DNA from: Wurfbainia villosa
Lineage: Eukaryota; Streptophyta; Magnoliopsida; Zingiberales; Zingiberaceae
Reading direction: 5' to 3'
Length of the DNA: 64,000 nucleotides
Assembly (NCBI GenBank): GCA_025175895.1
Contig: CM046004.1
Location: forward strand, 14,309,011 to 14,373,010
Notes under the pieces: model-generated
The model's database searches: none
The model's input: the letters and a program-made list of their open reading frames with translations, nothing else
Told to the model about the DNA's origin: nothing
In this document: piece by piece, positions 10,253 to 22,360 of the stretch
Layout: every line of letters starts with the position of its first letter
How positions within the stretch are numbered: the first letter of the stretch is position 1
Program-made: the position numbers and the translations under genes

Positions 10253-11713
10253 CTACCCCACCAATTCAAGTTGACACATCCTTGGAACCCAATATCTATT
10301 GGAACTCCTTGGGTTAACAAGGTATTCACTAGGGATAACTTCCCTAGATACCTTCCTTATGACCCTCCTAGACTTGGAAGCCTTGGTCATTTTTGTCTTG
10401 TCAAGGTTAACCCTAGGGATTACTTCCCTCGTAACCTTGTTAGTGGCTTTCCTAGATTTCATTGAAACCTTAGCCACTAGACACTTACCATGGTCAACTC
10501 TAGGGATGACTTCCCTTGTGACCTTGGCTTTCCTAGACTTAGAACTTGTTCCATAACTATATGAAACACTATGGTAGGTAGGCTTATCTACCTTAGACCT
10601 AAGCTTGTGACCCAAGCCTTGCTTGTCCTTAGATGCACCTTGCATCCTATAGCCTAAGTTTTGTTCATTTGACCCATTAATCACATTTTTCATCTTTTGA
10701 AGAGTCTTTCCTAATTTTTCAAGCCTTGACCTCAAAGCTTGATTTTCAACTTCTAATATCTCAAGTTTTGATTTTTCATTAACTCTTGAGATATTCTTCT
10801 TTCGAGGCATATGTCTAATCCATTTAGGGTTGATGCCTAGGTTATTATTCTCTACCTTTTTATCCTTAGGTAAGGTTGATCTAGCATTGTCCTTAGTTAA
10901 ATTTACATGCTTAGCACCTAAACAATAAAATCTATTTTTAACATGCGTTTTGTCATGATGAATAGAAAGTGCATTAAAGTTATGAGCATGCTTTGTAACA
11001 TTACGTAAAGGAAGAGCATTATTTAAAATTACCTTAGGGTTTGCCTTAGCTCCCCCTACACTTGAACTCTATCCTTTGCCCTTCCGTGGGTGACTCCCCC
11101 TAGGACATTGGCTCCGGTAATATCCCTATTTGTGTCACTTGAAGCATACTATATGCTCCTTGCTCTTATGAATTTGGGCTCCGGCTTCCTTTGATTTTTC
11201 TTTGGCCCTTGGTGTCGGTTGAGCCTTCTTGACCCTTTTTGGGCATGTACACTTATAGTGCCCTACTTCCTACACTCAAAGCATGTTATATGACTTTTAT
11301 CTTTAACAATTGCATTTAAATTACCTTCTTGAATGATTGGAGAACTTTGGACTTCTTCTTCATTTCTCTCAGAGGTAGAGGGCTCCTCCTCTTGTTCTTG
11401 TTCCAAGGTTGAAGGTGTAGGCTCCCCCTCAATTCTTGAAGTGGAGGCTTCGACTATTTCTTCCACATCTTCATCGAAAATTGAACATCTATCAACCTCC
11501 GAGTCTATATGAGCTTGGGACGAAGATGGACTATCTTCTTCTTGAGGCTCCTCCATTTGTGTGGATGAGGAATCTTCATGAAGCTTAGTTACCTTGCTTC
11601 ATAATTCCTTAGCATCCCTAAACTCACCTAATCTAGACACAACCTCATTAGGTAACAGATTTAATAACAATTGTGTTACCTTATCATTTCTTTCAAATTG
11701 TTCTAGTTGCTCT
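10253..11713 (-). pseudogene. gag: gag of F, main part (split from its start by D)
   Basis: Continues from 37936-38146 after removal of D. Recognisable parts in order: 'NEVVSRLGEFRDAKEL' segment, TGA near 11605, acidic region, first CCHC knuckle broken by a 1-nt deletion near 11270, second knuckle with TGA and TAG (about 11120-11160), coiled coil, and a basic C-terminus (10253-10810) with three 'KVTREVIPR'-type repeats ending at 'RYWVPR'. The protein is related to the gags of G and D and clearly dead. Confidence 0.85.
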
Positions 11714-12196
11714 TGTAGGATATTTGAGGCTGCTAGAGGGGGGTTGAATAGCATCGCGCTAGTTCGATAATGGAATTCGTTCGTGTGTTCGTCTACAATT
11801 TTGTTAGCGCAGTGGAATAACAATAATAATAATGATAACAAAATATACAACATGCAAACACAAATATTTAACGTGGTTCGGAACCGAACGGTTCCTACTC
11901 CACGGATTGGGTTCGTACGAACCCTAGTGATGCCAATCACACACCACTATGATAAACACTCCTCAACACAAGTCGAAGGCGGAGAAACCCCTTACAAGTG
12001 ATCTTACAACAGTAAGAAACAAAAACAAGCAATTACAACAATTAATGTGAAAGACAAGTAAAGAAAAACTTTACAACACTTGCTTTTGATTGCTTGAATG
12101 CTTGGTTGTTTGATTAGCACTTGGAGACCTGATTTGCAGCAACAAATCACCCCTAAAGCTCTCAAAAACCGAATCCATTTTTCTCCATCACGAGCT

Positions 12197-12205
12197 CCTT
12201 TTATA
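12197..12205 (-). promoter_or_regulatory. TATA box of D 3' LTR
   Basis: TATAAAAGG followed by AGCTC on the minus strand, identical in the 5' LTR at 36815-36823. Confidence 0.7.
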
Positions 12206-12233
12206 GCTTCAACCTGTGCTGGAAAATATCGAT

Positions 12234-12563
12234 CAGTCGACTGCTCGGGACCATCAGTCGACTGATCACACTGTTGCTGTGAGACAACGGTGTAATCCAC
12301 GCTGGAAAAATCCAACGGCTAGATATCATCGGTCGATCATGAGCATCGATCGATCGTTCACATCACTGATTGCTCATCCTAGCGGTCGAGTGAGACTCCA
12401 TTCTGTGCCCCAAAATCTGAGCATCGATCGTGATCACAAGATCGCTTGATCGCTAAATCAAACAATGATCGCTCAACTATGTCGATCCGATTGCTAGGGC
12501 AATTCCCGTAGTCAAACCCTAGTTGACTACGTCAATCGACTGCCACATGGTACCAGTCGACTG
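12234..12563 (-). promoter_or_regulatory. CAGTCGACTG palindromes upstream of D 3' LTR TATA
   Basis: Exact copies at 12234, 12255 and 12554. Between them the sister LTR has further exact copies where this LTR reads CGATCGATCG-like strings. Confidence 0.6.
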
Positions 12564-12769
12564 GCACACCTCAAACATGAGGTTTTAGCCCAAGTATGGT
12601 GCCCCCATACTTACTAGACCACCCTTAGCCTAGACCTAAGCCTTCTAGCCACCTCCATCAGCCTTACGCCTCTCGGATCCCTCCAAATCATCCATGACTT
12701 GTTCATCCATCGCGCTAGCCTTCAGGTGCTTCCATCGGCTATGTCATGCTAACGGTGTCTACACCGCCA

Positions 12770-13030
12770 AGGCACATTGGACTTACGCCGCCAAGACTCC
12801 ACTTGGACTTTATGCCGCCAACCATTGGACTTATGCTGCCAAGACTCCCGCTTGGACTTTACGCTGCCAATATCAAACCCCTTGGACTTCTCAAATGCCA
12901 AGACTCAAGCTTGGACTTTCCCTTGCCAACCCATGTTGGACTTTCCATGCCAAGACCCATGCTTGGACTTTCCCAAATGCCAAGTGTCCCACTTGGACTT
13001 TCCATGCCAAGTACCCATGACTTGGACTTT
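12770..13030 (-). repeat. TTGGACTT...GCCAAG array in D 3' LTR
   Basis: About ten imperfect units of 25-35 bp of the form CTTGGACTTT..GCCAA. The 5' LTR copy (37390-37710) has one extra unit pair. Confidence 0.85.
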
Positions 13031-13244
13031 CCATAACCACATGGTCAACCCTAGTCAACTATCAAAGTCTCCCTCAAGTCAAACTCGAGTCCAGTTAAAC
13101 ATAACCCGGGTTGATTGTATAAACAATCTCCCCAAAACATCAACAGACATTAATGTCAAACATCAATGTCAACTTACTTTGTCAAACATCAAAACATCTC
13201 TCGAGTCAAACTAAGTCAGTCCATCGTGACTGATTGCACCAACA

Positions 13245-13257
13245 ATCTCCCCCTTTT
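13245..13257 (-). other. Polypurine tract of D
   Basis: AAAAGGGGGAGAT on the minus strand abutting the 3' LTR. Confidence 0.8.
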
Positions 13258-14960
13258 CAATGTTTGACAAAATAAACCTTGAGTTAGGCCCCTAACTCAA
13301 ATTCCCTTACCAATTTTCCAAATTGGTAGTTTAATGTTCTCCCCCTTTTTGACATACATCAAAAAGGTTATCTCTCCAAGGAGGTCAATGTCTCATGTCC
13401 CAATGAGATCTTACAATCTCCCCCTTGGTCCAAAAGTACCTAGGATGCCTACCATCTTCCTAGTGATAAGTTCCATATCACTCAAGAGAGGCAATCCTAT
13501 ATGCTCTCCCAATTTCCAAATTGGGTCTCTCAAAATCTCATTTTCCTCCTCATGAGGAAAAATATCATTCATCATCCCATGATGAATTCCTCCCCCTAAA
13601 GGTTTGCTCCCCCTAGACCATTACACCAACAATGTCCTCGGGAAGTCCCTAAGTCAATAGAAACTCTAAACCATCAAAGATAAGGTTAGAAATTCAACAA
13701 TGAACTTTCCAACACTTTAAATTTGATACAAACCCTAAACACCTCTCCAAATCCATATCCAATGGATTTTCTCCCTTTATAATTCTTCCCTAAGCATATC
13801 CTAGGGTTAGAAGTGATTAGGGACCTTAACCGTAGCTAAAATCGGGCTAAACAAACCTAGTTTTTCCGAAATCAGCATTGGCAATGACTGTCGGCTACGG
13901 TTGGTGATGTGCCCATCACGATCGACATCGAGTAGCGATCAAGTGACACGCGTTGCCAATCGAATCGAGCGCTTCCCATCGATCAGCCTGTCAGAGCGAA
14001 ATGATCGATAATCAAAACCTGATTTTCAATTATCATACTCGACTTTTAGAAATTCATAAGTAATTCTACATATATCAAAAAATTACAAAATTTGATACGT
14101 ATATTACTTATCACACATACAATCGGTGAAAAATCTTGGAAAAATATTTTAGCCATTAAAATAGGAGATTGGTAGAAAGTTCAAAAACTATTAAAACTTT
14201 AAAGTTTTTTATCTACTTTGTATCAACTTCTACAATGATGATGGCTATCAAAAGATAGACTTCACCAAGGTTTTCTAAAGTGATTTAAAAATGTTTTTGA
14301 AAACCTATTTTGAACCATGATTTATTGGCTAAATATACATAACTTGTATATTAGCTTTCCTCATAATTCTTAGTGATGATTGAAATAAGTTAAGTTCATC
14401 TAGATGCACTACCTATGCACCTTGAACCTAACTTATTATCCTAACATCTCACATGTTATCTAAGATGTAAACACACACATACATGTCAATTTAGATGTGA
14501 GATGTGGAGTTAGGATTATTATGGGCTCATGCATTTTCTAGGCAACCCTACTTGATTCTCTTATAAATGGGACTCCAAGTCATGTCATTTTTCCTTAGAT
14601 CAATTTTAATCAAAATAAATGCATGAATGATCATGGCATAAATGATATCAATAATAGCGCATGGCCAATGATCATGATGTCATGACATATGATATAATCT
14701 AAAAACAAAACATGACATCTAAAATAATCCTAAACAATGGCATGACATGTTATATGATAAGATGAAATTTCATGTCATGATATGGCAATTTTCCATAAAC
14801 CAATACATTAATACAAGCACATAATCAGACACAAATGATTTTCATAAACAGAAATTTCATTCAATTTAAGAAAGCTTCAGTTTTTACATCCAAAATAGAG
14901 ATTTGAGACGCTCAATCTCACTACAAAAACTAAAAACAAAAATCCTAACATCCTCTAGCT
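13258..14960 (-). other. D 3' noncoding region
   Basis: No gene. Contains CTATC-AAAA-GATAG (14245-14258), inverted repeat D2 (14445-14504) and the ATCATGATGTCATGACAT block, all shared with F, G and H. Confidence 0.7.
14445..14504. other. Conserved inverted repeat D2
   Basis: Perfect 10-bp arms CATCTCACAT (14445-14454) and ATGTGAGATG (14495-14504), 40-nt loop. Confidence 0.8.
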
Positions 14961-15191
14961 CTAATCATCTGCAGAAGGTGGAGGTGGAGGAGGCTGCTGG
15001 CTCAAGGTCCAGGCTCGCATCATCTCGTACATATCGAGCTGACGCTGCTCGATGCGGATCTGGGACTCCTCAATCAGAATGTAGCGCTCCTCCATCCGAC
15101 TGAGATGCTCGCCCATGGAGGATTGCCCCACTATAATCTCTGACAGCCGAGAGTCGATTGTCTGCTGGTAGTCCTGGAATATGGCCTCCAG

Positions 15192-16258
15192 CTATCCAAA
15201 CCGATCTGATGGACCTACTACTGATGCATCTGCTGGCATCTGGTCCTCCTCATCAGCAGCATCTGGATCCTCATAGTCCTCTGCAACCTCTCTAGGCACT
15301 AGAGGTGGCTCCCCACGTGCCCTGGGCGGAGGTCGAGGTGCCATCTCCATCTGCCCATGTCCCATCTGTAGCTTCGCCAATGAGAAGTTACGAACTGATA
15401 TACAGTCGTAAACTTCAGATAGCACCCTCAGCGATCCCCTATTAATGTTAATGCCTAAAGACTCTAACCATGCAGTGATGATGTGGCCAAAAGGCATATG
15501 CACTTTCCCTTGTACAGGGGATATGAAATGTACAATGCAATGAAACATGTTCAATGCAATGTTTATGTCTAGTCTATGACGCATGGCGTATAGGAGAAAG
15601 AGATGGGGAGGCCAAATCTTGGCCAGACCCCGAGTCACAATCGGGAGAAGGCACCCAACAATGACTTTGTAGAGTACATTGTCGGGCGCAGATAGCTCAT
15701 TGATGGGAAATAAGTTCTGAGCTGGTGGGCGAGGATGATGAAAGACATGCTCATGCATGGAGTCCAAAGAGATATGATCAAAGGGCTCAGGTAAAGGGGC
15801 ATCGAAGGTAGGGTAGAAAATAAAAGTATCAGCCGATGGCTTACACTCAAGAAACTCCTGCAATATCGCAGGAGTGAACTCTAAGTAGCGTTTTGCAACG
15901 CGGGTAGTATAGGTAGGACCATTGTCTACCTTCTTTAAGTTCTGATAGAACTCCTTAAGGAGATCATCATTTATGGCATGAGTGCATAATACTATCTTTA
16001 TGAGATGATAATATGATAAAATTTCCATGACGTCACCGCAGTAACGATTAAAGAAATCCCTATCAATGTACCTAACCAACATGGTTTGGTACAATCGTGA
16101 TTCAACCTCAATCGGGTCATTTCTACGGGATCGCCTATATGAATGTAATGCAGTGACATGAAATGCAAAGACACAAATGCACGATTAGATCATAATGAGT
16201 TATAATGAAAAAAAATATTAGGGTTTTAGAGGGGTAAAAAGTTATACTTTGGCGCCAT
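15192..16258 (-). CDS. ORF2 of D: plant transposon protein domain (Transposase_32-like), spliced
   Basis: Exon 1 is 16248-16258 and exon 2 is 15192-16134; joined they give 317 codons plus a TAG. The start MAPKRSRRN is basic. The middle (about residues 110-240) has the family hallmarks 'NELSAPDNVLYKVIVG', 'PPHLFLLYAMRHRLDINIALNMF' and 'MPFGHIITAWLESLGI', followed by a Pro/acidic tail. The same frame continues past the TAG to 14961 with a coiled-coil-like stretch and a poly-proline end, and G codes through the equivalent position, so the TAG is probably a CAG-to-TAG mutation. The protein carries no RT, integrase or DDE motif that I can see. Its role in the element is unknown; a captured host or transposon gene is one possibility. 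Confidence 0.7.
16135..16247 (-). other. Predicted intron of ORF2 in D
   Basis: Donor AAA|GTATAAC and acceptor TTCATATAG|G, 113 bp. Position and phase equal those of G. Confidence 0.65.
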
Positions 16259-17465
16259 TGAGGATGATGAGGAGAGGGTACTTAGACACCGTTGAAGAGA
16301 TCGTCGGAGCAGTGGTTTTGCCGGAACCCTAATCGAAGAAGAGAACATCGTCGGAAATGAGTAGATTAGGGCTATGAGATGCTAAAAACGTGAGTGTAGG
16401 AGTTTGGCTGTCAAACCTAGGGCTTAGGTGGCCGGCGCAATCGAAAAAGTTGGTCGGAGAAGGAAGCGACGATCGGAGAGGAGGAAGAAGGCGAGAGATC
16501 GACGCGTGAAGACGCCGAACCCTAGCGTTTCGACGTTATAAAATTGTGGTTTGACCGAACCAGCAGTCAATTACCTTTGGCTCGACAATCGATCCGAGCA
16601 TTCTTATCGTGCTCTGATAACATCGATCGGCGATCACGATCACCACTCATCGCTCGTGACCACTCGACTGATGATCCCTCTCCCTCGATAAACAGTACCA
16701 TCAGTCAACTGATGTATCCTATTAGTCGACTGATGTACAAAACAGTCGAATCCTGGAAATAGCACTCGACTGCTGGATGCATCATATCGTGCTACAATAG
16801 TAACAGTCGACTGATAAACTGTATCAGTCGACTGATATCTGATTTCTAGATCTGAGTTTCAGAAAATCTCGATTTCTTTATCCAACTTGTTTCATTTTCT
16901 CATGTTTAATCTTGTATGTCGAATATATTAATGTTATGCTTATATTCATGCATTTGTTAATGTATTTTGGTATTTTATTTAATTTTAGCAAACATTAACA
17001 TCCAATGGTTTCAAAATCCTAACATCTCACCCTTTCTAAGTGTTGAAATACACAATCAAGGTAAAAGACTTATTTTGTGAGATGCAATCCACCCTAGACA
17101 TTCCTTCCAAGCAAACACATGGTGAAACACATGAAGCATGGTAAGTGCAAGACATCAAGGTGTGTGGCACTTGAGTATCACTCTTGATGTAACTTCTACA
17201 CCTTAAAAACATTTCTCTTGATACATTAATTCCTAAAGTGTGCCAAAGATCAAAATGACACACTATGACCTCTAAATCTAGATTGTCTCAATTTTATTGA
17301 TTTTTCATGATTTCAAAAATATATTGGCACATTCTAAAATCTTTTAGGATAAAATATCAAACCTATTTCCAAGGTATCCATAACCTTGAAAATAACCTAA
17401 CATATCAAGTTTGCTATGGTTGAGTTAACTACCCATCCAATCAAAGTTGGCATATCTTAACCCAT
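16259..17465 (-). promoter_or_regulatory. D region between gag and ORF2, with ORF2 promoter-like sequence
   Basis: Colinear with 5156-6422. Includes TATA-like TTTATAA (about 16536-16545, minus), a GCTAGGGTT telo-box-like motif in the leader, and exact palindromes at 16804 and 16825 with decayed copies at 16697-16770. It also holds inverted repeat D1. No gene. Confidence 0.5.
17023..17084. other. Conserved inverted repeat D1
   Basis: Arms CATCTCAC (17023-17030) and GTGAGATG (17077-17084), perfect, 46-nt loop. The loop is homologous to that of G1. Confidence 0.8.
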
Positions 17466-18692
17466 TTAACGTGAATCAATCACGCTCTTTGGAATCCAAA
17501 ATCTATTTGAGCTCATTGGATTAATTAGGTATTCCTTAGGGATAACCTCCCTATATACCTTCCTAATGACCCTTCTAGGATTATTAGCCTTGGTCATTAT
17601 GGTCTTGCCATGGTTAGTCTTAGGGATTGCCTCCCTAATAACCTTCTTAATGGCTTCCTTAGGTTTCTTAGAAACCCTAGCCACTAAGCACACACTATGG
17701 TTAGCCTTAGGAATAATTTCCCTAGAGACCTTGGTTTTCCTAGATCTAGGTTTAGTTCCATAATCAAATGGAACATTGTGATAAATAGGCATTACTTTCT
17801 TAGACATAGGTTTGTGACCCAACCCTTGTCTCCTAGATGATTCTTACCTCTTACACCCTTTTTGTTGACTTCTAGATCCTAGAGTTTGACACTTTGACCC
17901 TTTAAATTGATTTTGCATATTTGCAAGAGTCTTTTCCAATTTCTCAAGCCTTGACCTCAAGGCTTGATTTTCTAACTCTAATTGCCCAAATGATTTTTGA
18001 TTAGGTTTTTGGGCATTACCATTCACTTTAGGCATATGTCTACCCTTATTGGGATTGATGCCTAAATGGTTTTCAATTTTCTTAATTGTTTTCTTAGGAA
18101 GGAAATTTCCAGGGACATTAGTCCTAAATTTCTTCTTCTTTGAAATAGACCTAGAGTTATCATTTCTAGATTTCTCCTTAGTCTTAAAATCAACATGTTT
18201 AGCTTCTAGACAACCATAATTATTATTTCTAGCATGCTTTGATTCATGAGTAATAGCAAAATTATTTGAATTAATTCTAGCATGCTTTTGCTTAGAATTT
18301 AAAGAATGAGCATTATGAAAATATACCTTAGGGTTAGTCTTAGAGACTCCCCCTACTTGTGACGCTCCCTCCTTTCTTCTAGGACATTGGCTCCTATAGT
18401 GTCCCGGTTGTCGGCATTTGAAGCACACCACGTGCTCCTTGCTCTTCTTGGTGGGGACACCGGCATCCTTGACTTTTTCATTGACTTTTGCTGCCGGAGG
18501 AGACTTCTTAACTCTTTTCGGACACTTACTCTTGTAGTGTCCGGATTCCCTACACTCAAAGCATATTATATGATTTTTATTTACAATTGACATGCTTGGG
18601 TTACCTATGGTGGTGGTAGGTGCTGGAACTGGAGCTTCTTCATCTTGACTGGATGTCGAGGCTTTCTCTTGTTGCTCCGGAGTGGAAATTCT
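17466..18692 (-). pseudogene. gag: gag of D, C-terminal part
   Basis: Joins 34539-35047 in frame once C is removed: 450 codons run to the stop at 17844. It carries an acidic Ser/Glu region, two CCHC knuckles ('CFECRESGHYKSKCP', 'CFKCRQPGHYRSQCP') and a coiled-coil stretch. A frameshift between 17846 and 17822 separates the basic C-terminus (17466-17822), which has 'RKVYREVIPK' repeats and ends 'RFWIPKS'. Apart from this frameshift and the C insertion the gene is open. The nucleic-acid-binding knuckles are intact here, unlike in F. Confidence 0.85.
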
Positions 18693-19077
18693 TGTTAGGA
18701 CCCTTGGAATGGCTAGAGGGGGGTGATTAGCCTTTCTTTCTTTCTACAAAAATGTTAGCGGAAGCAATACAAATATAAGCACAAACAACAACAAGAAACA
18801 AAGCTAACACCCGATGTAACGTGGTTCGGAGATGACGCTCCTACTCCACGGCAATCCGTAAGGTGGATTAGCCCTAATCAATCTTCACTAGAACCTCCTT
18901 TGGATGAACCAAGGTGGAGAAACCTTATCTTACAATGCACTCCTCTTCTTTACAATGATGGAAGATTAGGATTAGAGAAGAGGAGGTTTTGGATTGCTAA
19001 AAACACTTGGAAAGCTTGGTGAGCACGTAGGTGTAGTTGGGAGCAAGAGCACTAGCTTCACCAAGCTCCCCATGGCC

Positions 19078-19087
19078 CCTTTTTATA
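19078..19087 (-). promoter_or_regulatory. TATA box of C 3' LTR
   Basis: TATAAAAAGG on the minus strand; the 5' LTR has the same at 33650-33659. Confidence 0.7.
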
Positions 19088-19614
19088 GAAGAGGGGTTGT
19101 TTTTCCCGTTGGCTTCAATCGATCGATGCTTACCATCACGACGCCGGCCAACGCTCCAAACGCAGCGATCTCGCGGAGAGAGGTGAGCCGCAATCTCTAA
19201 CGGCGGTGATCGATCAACCGATCCCTCCATCGATCGTGATGGGGTGATCGACCGAGTGATCAAGGCGGCCGATCGAGCGATCGTGCATTCGTGGCGATAT
19301 TCCCTTGATCGATCGGCGATGCCCTTGGCAATCGATCGATCACGATCGCCGATCGCTCGCCAAGGCGCGGCCGATCGATGATTAGGTTTCACCGACTCAC
19401 CGAACGACCGGTCCGATCGATACATCGTATCGGGCCGATCGATACTTATCAAGTATGAGTAATTCATACTTGATTTTATACCCTAGACCTAGACTCAACC
19501 TTCTAGCTCCTCACTAAGCCTTGCGCCTTCAGGATCCCTCCGAGTCCGCGACTTGTTCATCCTTTGCGCTTTGCTTCCAAGAGCTTCCTTCGATTTCGTC
19601 ATGTCTTGGGTTGC

Positions 19615-19820
19615 CAAATGCTTGGACTTTACGCCGCTAAGATTACAAGCTTGGACTTATGCTGCCAAGACTTTACTTTGGACTTCCTTTGCCAAGGTTC
19701 ACTTGGACTTTACGCTGCCAAGACTACAAGCTTGGTCTTATGCTGCCAAGCCCATCCCTTGTACTTCCTTTGCCAAGATCATACTTGGACTTCCTTTGCC
19801 AAGATCATACTTGGACTTCC
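19615..19820 (-). repeat. TTGGACTT...GCCAAG array in C 3' LTR
   Basis: About seven units of roughly 28-32 bp. The 5' LTR (34198-34432) has one more unit. Confidence 0.85.
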
Positions 19821-19927
19821 CTGTCACTTAAACATTTTCGCAATTAGATCACAAGATATTGCCTAACTTAGATGATTATCCAAACATCAAAACATATATA
19901 AATGCTTGGAGCATTGTTGCACCAACA

Positions 19928-19942
19928 ATCTCCCCCTTTTTG
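19928..19942 (-). other. Polypurine tract of C
   Basis: AAAAAGGGGGAGAT on the minus strand abutting the 3' LTR. Confidence 0.8.
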
Positions 19943-20958
19943 ATGTTTGACAATCATTTAAGTTAGGTCTTTAAAAGTACTCACATAATATGAATTTATA
20001 ACTTAAGTACTCCTTCTCCCCCTTTGACATACATCAAAAAGAGAAGGATTCAAAAATGAAAGAATTAAAGGTGTTGGATCTTGGACTAAGGCATAAGATA
20101 GAAAGTAAGCTCCCCCTTAATCCAAGATATGCTTTATAATGTGTAAACAATAGTTGAAGCATATCAAAATTTCAAAAATAAAGTCCTAACTTTGCACCAA
20201 CAATGGTTTTGGGGATGAAAAAGATATAATTTATGAAACCTCCCCCTAAAACACTGCATTAATTAGTCCTAAAACTTGTTTATACGCAATTTTATCATAC
20301 TATAGTGTTAGGACATCAAAGATACACCAAATATCAGAAAATGGAGTTTATTATCAGAAAACACAGTGTATCAGTCGACTGGTTTCTGAACCAGTCGACT
20401 GCCAGGCCTGAAACCGAAATTTCAGCCTTTTCAGCCCAATTTCAGAAATGCGGTAGAAATTCCAGAAATCTCGAAAAATCACGAAATTTTGCGTACACAT
20501 TTCTGAAATCATACTTTATCAAGGAAAAATAATTTGAAAAATATATGTTTTCCAGATTACAAGATTGATACAAACTTGGAACCTATCAAAAGTTCTAAAG
20601 AATTTGTAAACTTTGTATCACTTTTGTGTTCCATTTGAAAACTGTTTTTCAAAATATGATGAACATAGTTTAAAATATATATTATTTGGAATTTCCAACC
20701 ATGTTCTTTGAGCTATGTATTCATTACTTGAATACAAGCCTTCCCCATGATTGGTCCATAAGGTTTTTATGTCTCTAGGTGTGTCATTGGCTCATAGTAA
20801 TGCATCATAACAAGCATGATGAGCCAAGTACACCTTCCCTATCATCTCACATGTTTCTAAGTATTTCAATACAAAAATCAAGGTTTCTTAAGGCTTTTGT
20901 GAGATGCATCAAGGTATAAAGAAGCTATATAAGTATAGGATCATGCAAACCTAGAATT
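19943..20958 (-). other. C 3' noncoding region
   Basis: No gene. Holds two exact CAGTCGACTG palindromes (20372, 20392) and the inverted repeat at 20843-20906. Confidence 0.7.
20843..20906. other. Conserved inverted repeat in C
   Basis: Arms CATCTCACA (20843-20851) and TGTGAGATG (20898-20906), perfect 9 bp, 46-nt loop. It lies just after the pol stop codon. The loop aligns with those of G1 and D1. Confidence 0.8.
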
Positions 20959-22360
20959 TTACTCTACAAAGCACATACCAAGCTCTCTCCTTAATGATGA
21001 AAATTCGGCTTCGGGAAGAGCTTTGGTGAAGATATCGGCAAGGTTGGACTTAGATTCTACATAATTAAGTTCAATGTCCCCTCTTGCCACATGATCTCTT
21101 ATGAAGTGATGTTTCACTTCAATGTGCTTGGTCCTAGAGTGATGTACCGGATTTTTGGTCAAGTTGATGGTACTCACATTATCACAATAAACTTTAATGT
21201 TAGAGTAGTGTAGCTCATAGTCCACAAGAGTATGTCTCATCCAAAGTAATTGAGCTACACAACCACCCATAGCCACATATTCGGCTTCGGTGGTTGATAA
21301 AGCAACACAATGTTGCTTCCTACTACTCCAACTAACTAGGGAGGACCCAAGAAATTGGCATCCACCACTAGTACTCTTCCTATCCAATTTGCACCCGGCA
21401 TAATCGGAATCGGTATAACCAAGCAATTCAAATAACTTAGTCCTAGGATACCAAAGTCCTACATTTAGGGTGCCTTTAATATATCTTAATATTCTTTTGA
21501 CGGCTACCAAATGTGATTCTTTGGCACAAGATTGGTATCTTGCACACATACCTACCGCAAATAAAATATCAGGTCTACTAGCTGTTAGGTATAGTAAGCT
21601 ACCAATCATACTCCTATACAGTTTAAGATCAATTGATTTACCTTCATGATCACTATCTATTCTAGTGCTAGTGGCCATAGGAGTGGTTATAATTTTGGCA
21701 TTTTCCAAACCAAATTTCTTGATCATTTCATTTGCATATTTGGTTTGATAAATATGAATACCCTCATTGGTTTGTTTGACTTGTAAGCCTAGGAAAAAGG
21801 TAAGCTCTCCAACCAAACTCATTTCAAATTCATTTTCCATATTTTTTATAAAGTCTTGAAGAAGATCATCATTCGTTGACCCAAAAATGATATCATCAAC
21901 ATATACTTGGGCTATGAATATATCTTTTAATGTTGACTTTATAAACAAAGTTTGATCTACTTGACCTCTTCTAAAATCCTTAGAAATTAAGAACGATGAC
22001 AATCTTTCATACCATGCCCGGGGAGCTTGTTTTAACCCATATAATGCTTTCCTAAGCTTACATACATGATTTGGATAATCTATGTTCTCAAATCCGGGTG
22101 GTTGCTCTACATATACTTCCTCCTTAATATAACCATTTAAGAATGCCGATTTAACATCCATTTGGTAAAGTTTAAATCCCATGTAGGAAGCATACCCTAA
22201 GAGAATCCTAATAGACTCTAACCTCGCAACCGGGGCATAAGTCTCATCATAGTCAAGCCCCTCAACTTGATTGAATCCCCTAGCAACCAACCTAGCCTTA
22301 TTTCTAGTGATATTTCCTTGATCATCTAGCTTATTCCTAAAGACCCATCTTGTAGTAATT
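20959..22360 (-). CDS. pol: pol of C, C-terminal part: reverse transcriptase and RNase H
   Basis: Reads in frame from 29891-31592 when B is removed; the pol frame totals 1032 codons after the gag UAG. RT (copia RVT_2 type) shows '[11 protein letters not shown]', '[18 protein letters not shown]', '[17 protein letters not shown]' and the catalytic 'YVDDIIFG'. RNase H shows 'DSDYAGCKLDRKSTSG', 'STTEAEY' and 'YCDNVSTINLTKN'. No stop or frameshift in this part. It converts element RNA to DNA in the particle. The gene is disrupted only by B. Confidence 0.95.

Larger units (their letters stand above)
11714..13244 (-). repeat. 3' LTR of element D
   Basis: Ends AAATATCCTACA on the minus strand and starts TGTTGGTGCAATCAG. 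It contains a TATA box, three exact CAGTCGACTG palindromes and a TTGGACTT array (about 12770-13030). Many palindromes present in the 5' LTR appear here as CGATCG-like strings. Confidence 0.9.
18693..19927 (-). repeat. 3' LTR of element C
   Basis: Minus strand TGTTGGTGCAACAATG...GGGTCCTAACA. TATA at 19078-19087 (TATAAAAAGG). A TTGGACTT/GCCAAG array lies at 19615-19820. Where the 5' LTR shows CAGTCGACTG this copy has CGATCGAT-like sequence. Confidence 0.9.

Noticed and set aside
12694..13214. Three overlapping open frames of about 100-145 codons
   Set aside because: They read through the TTGGACTT minisatellite in all frames; low-complexity repeats of 'CCQDS' and 'LGL' type with no domain.
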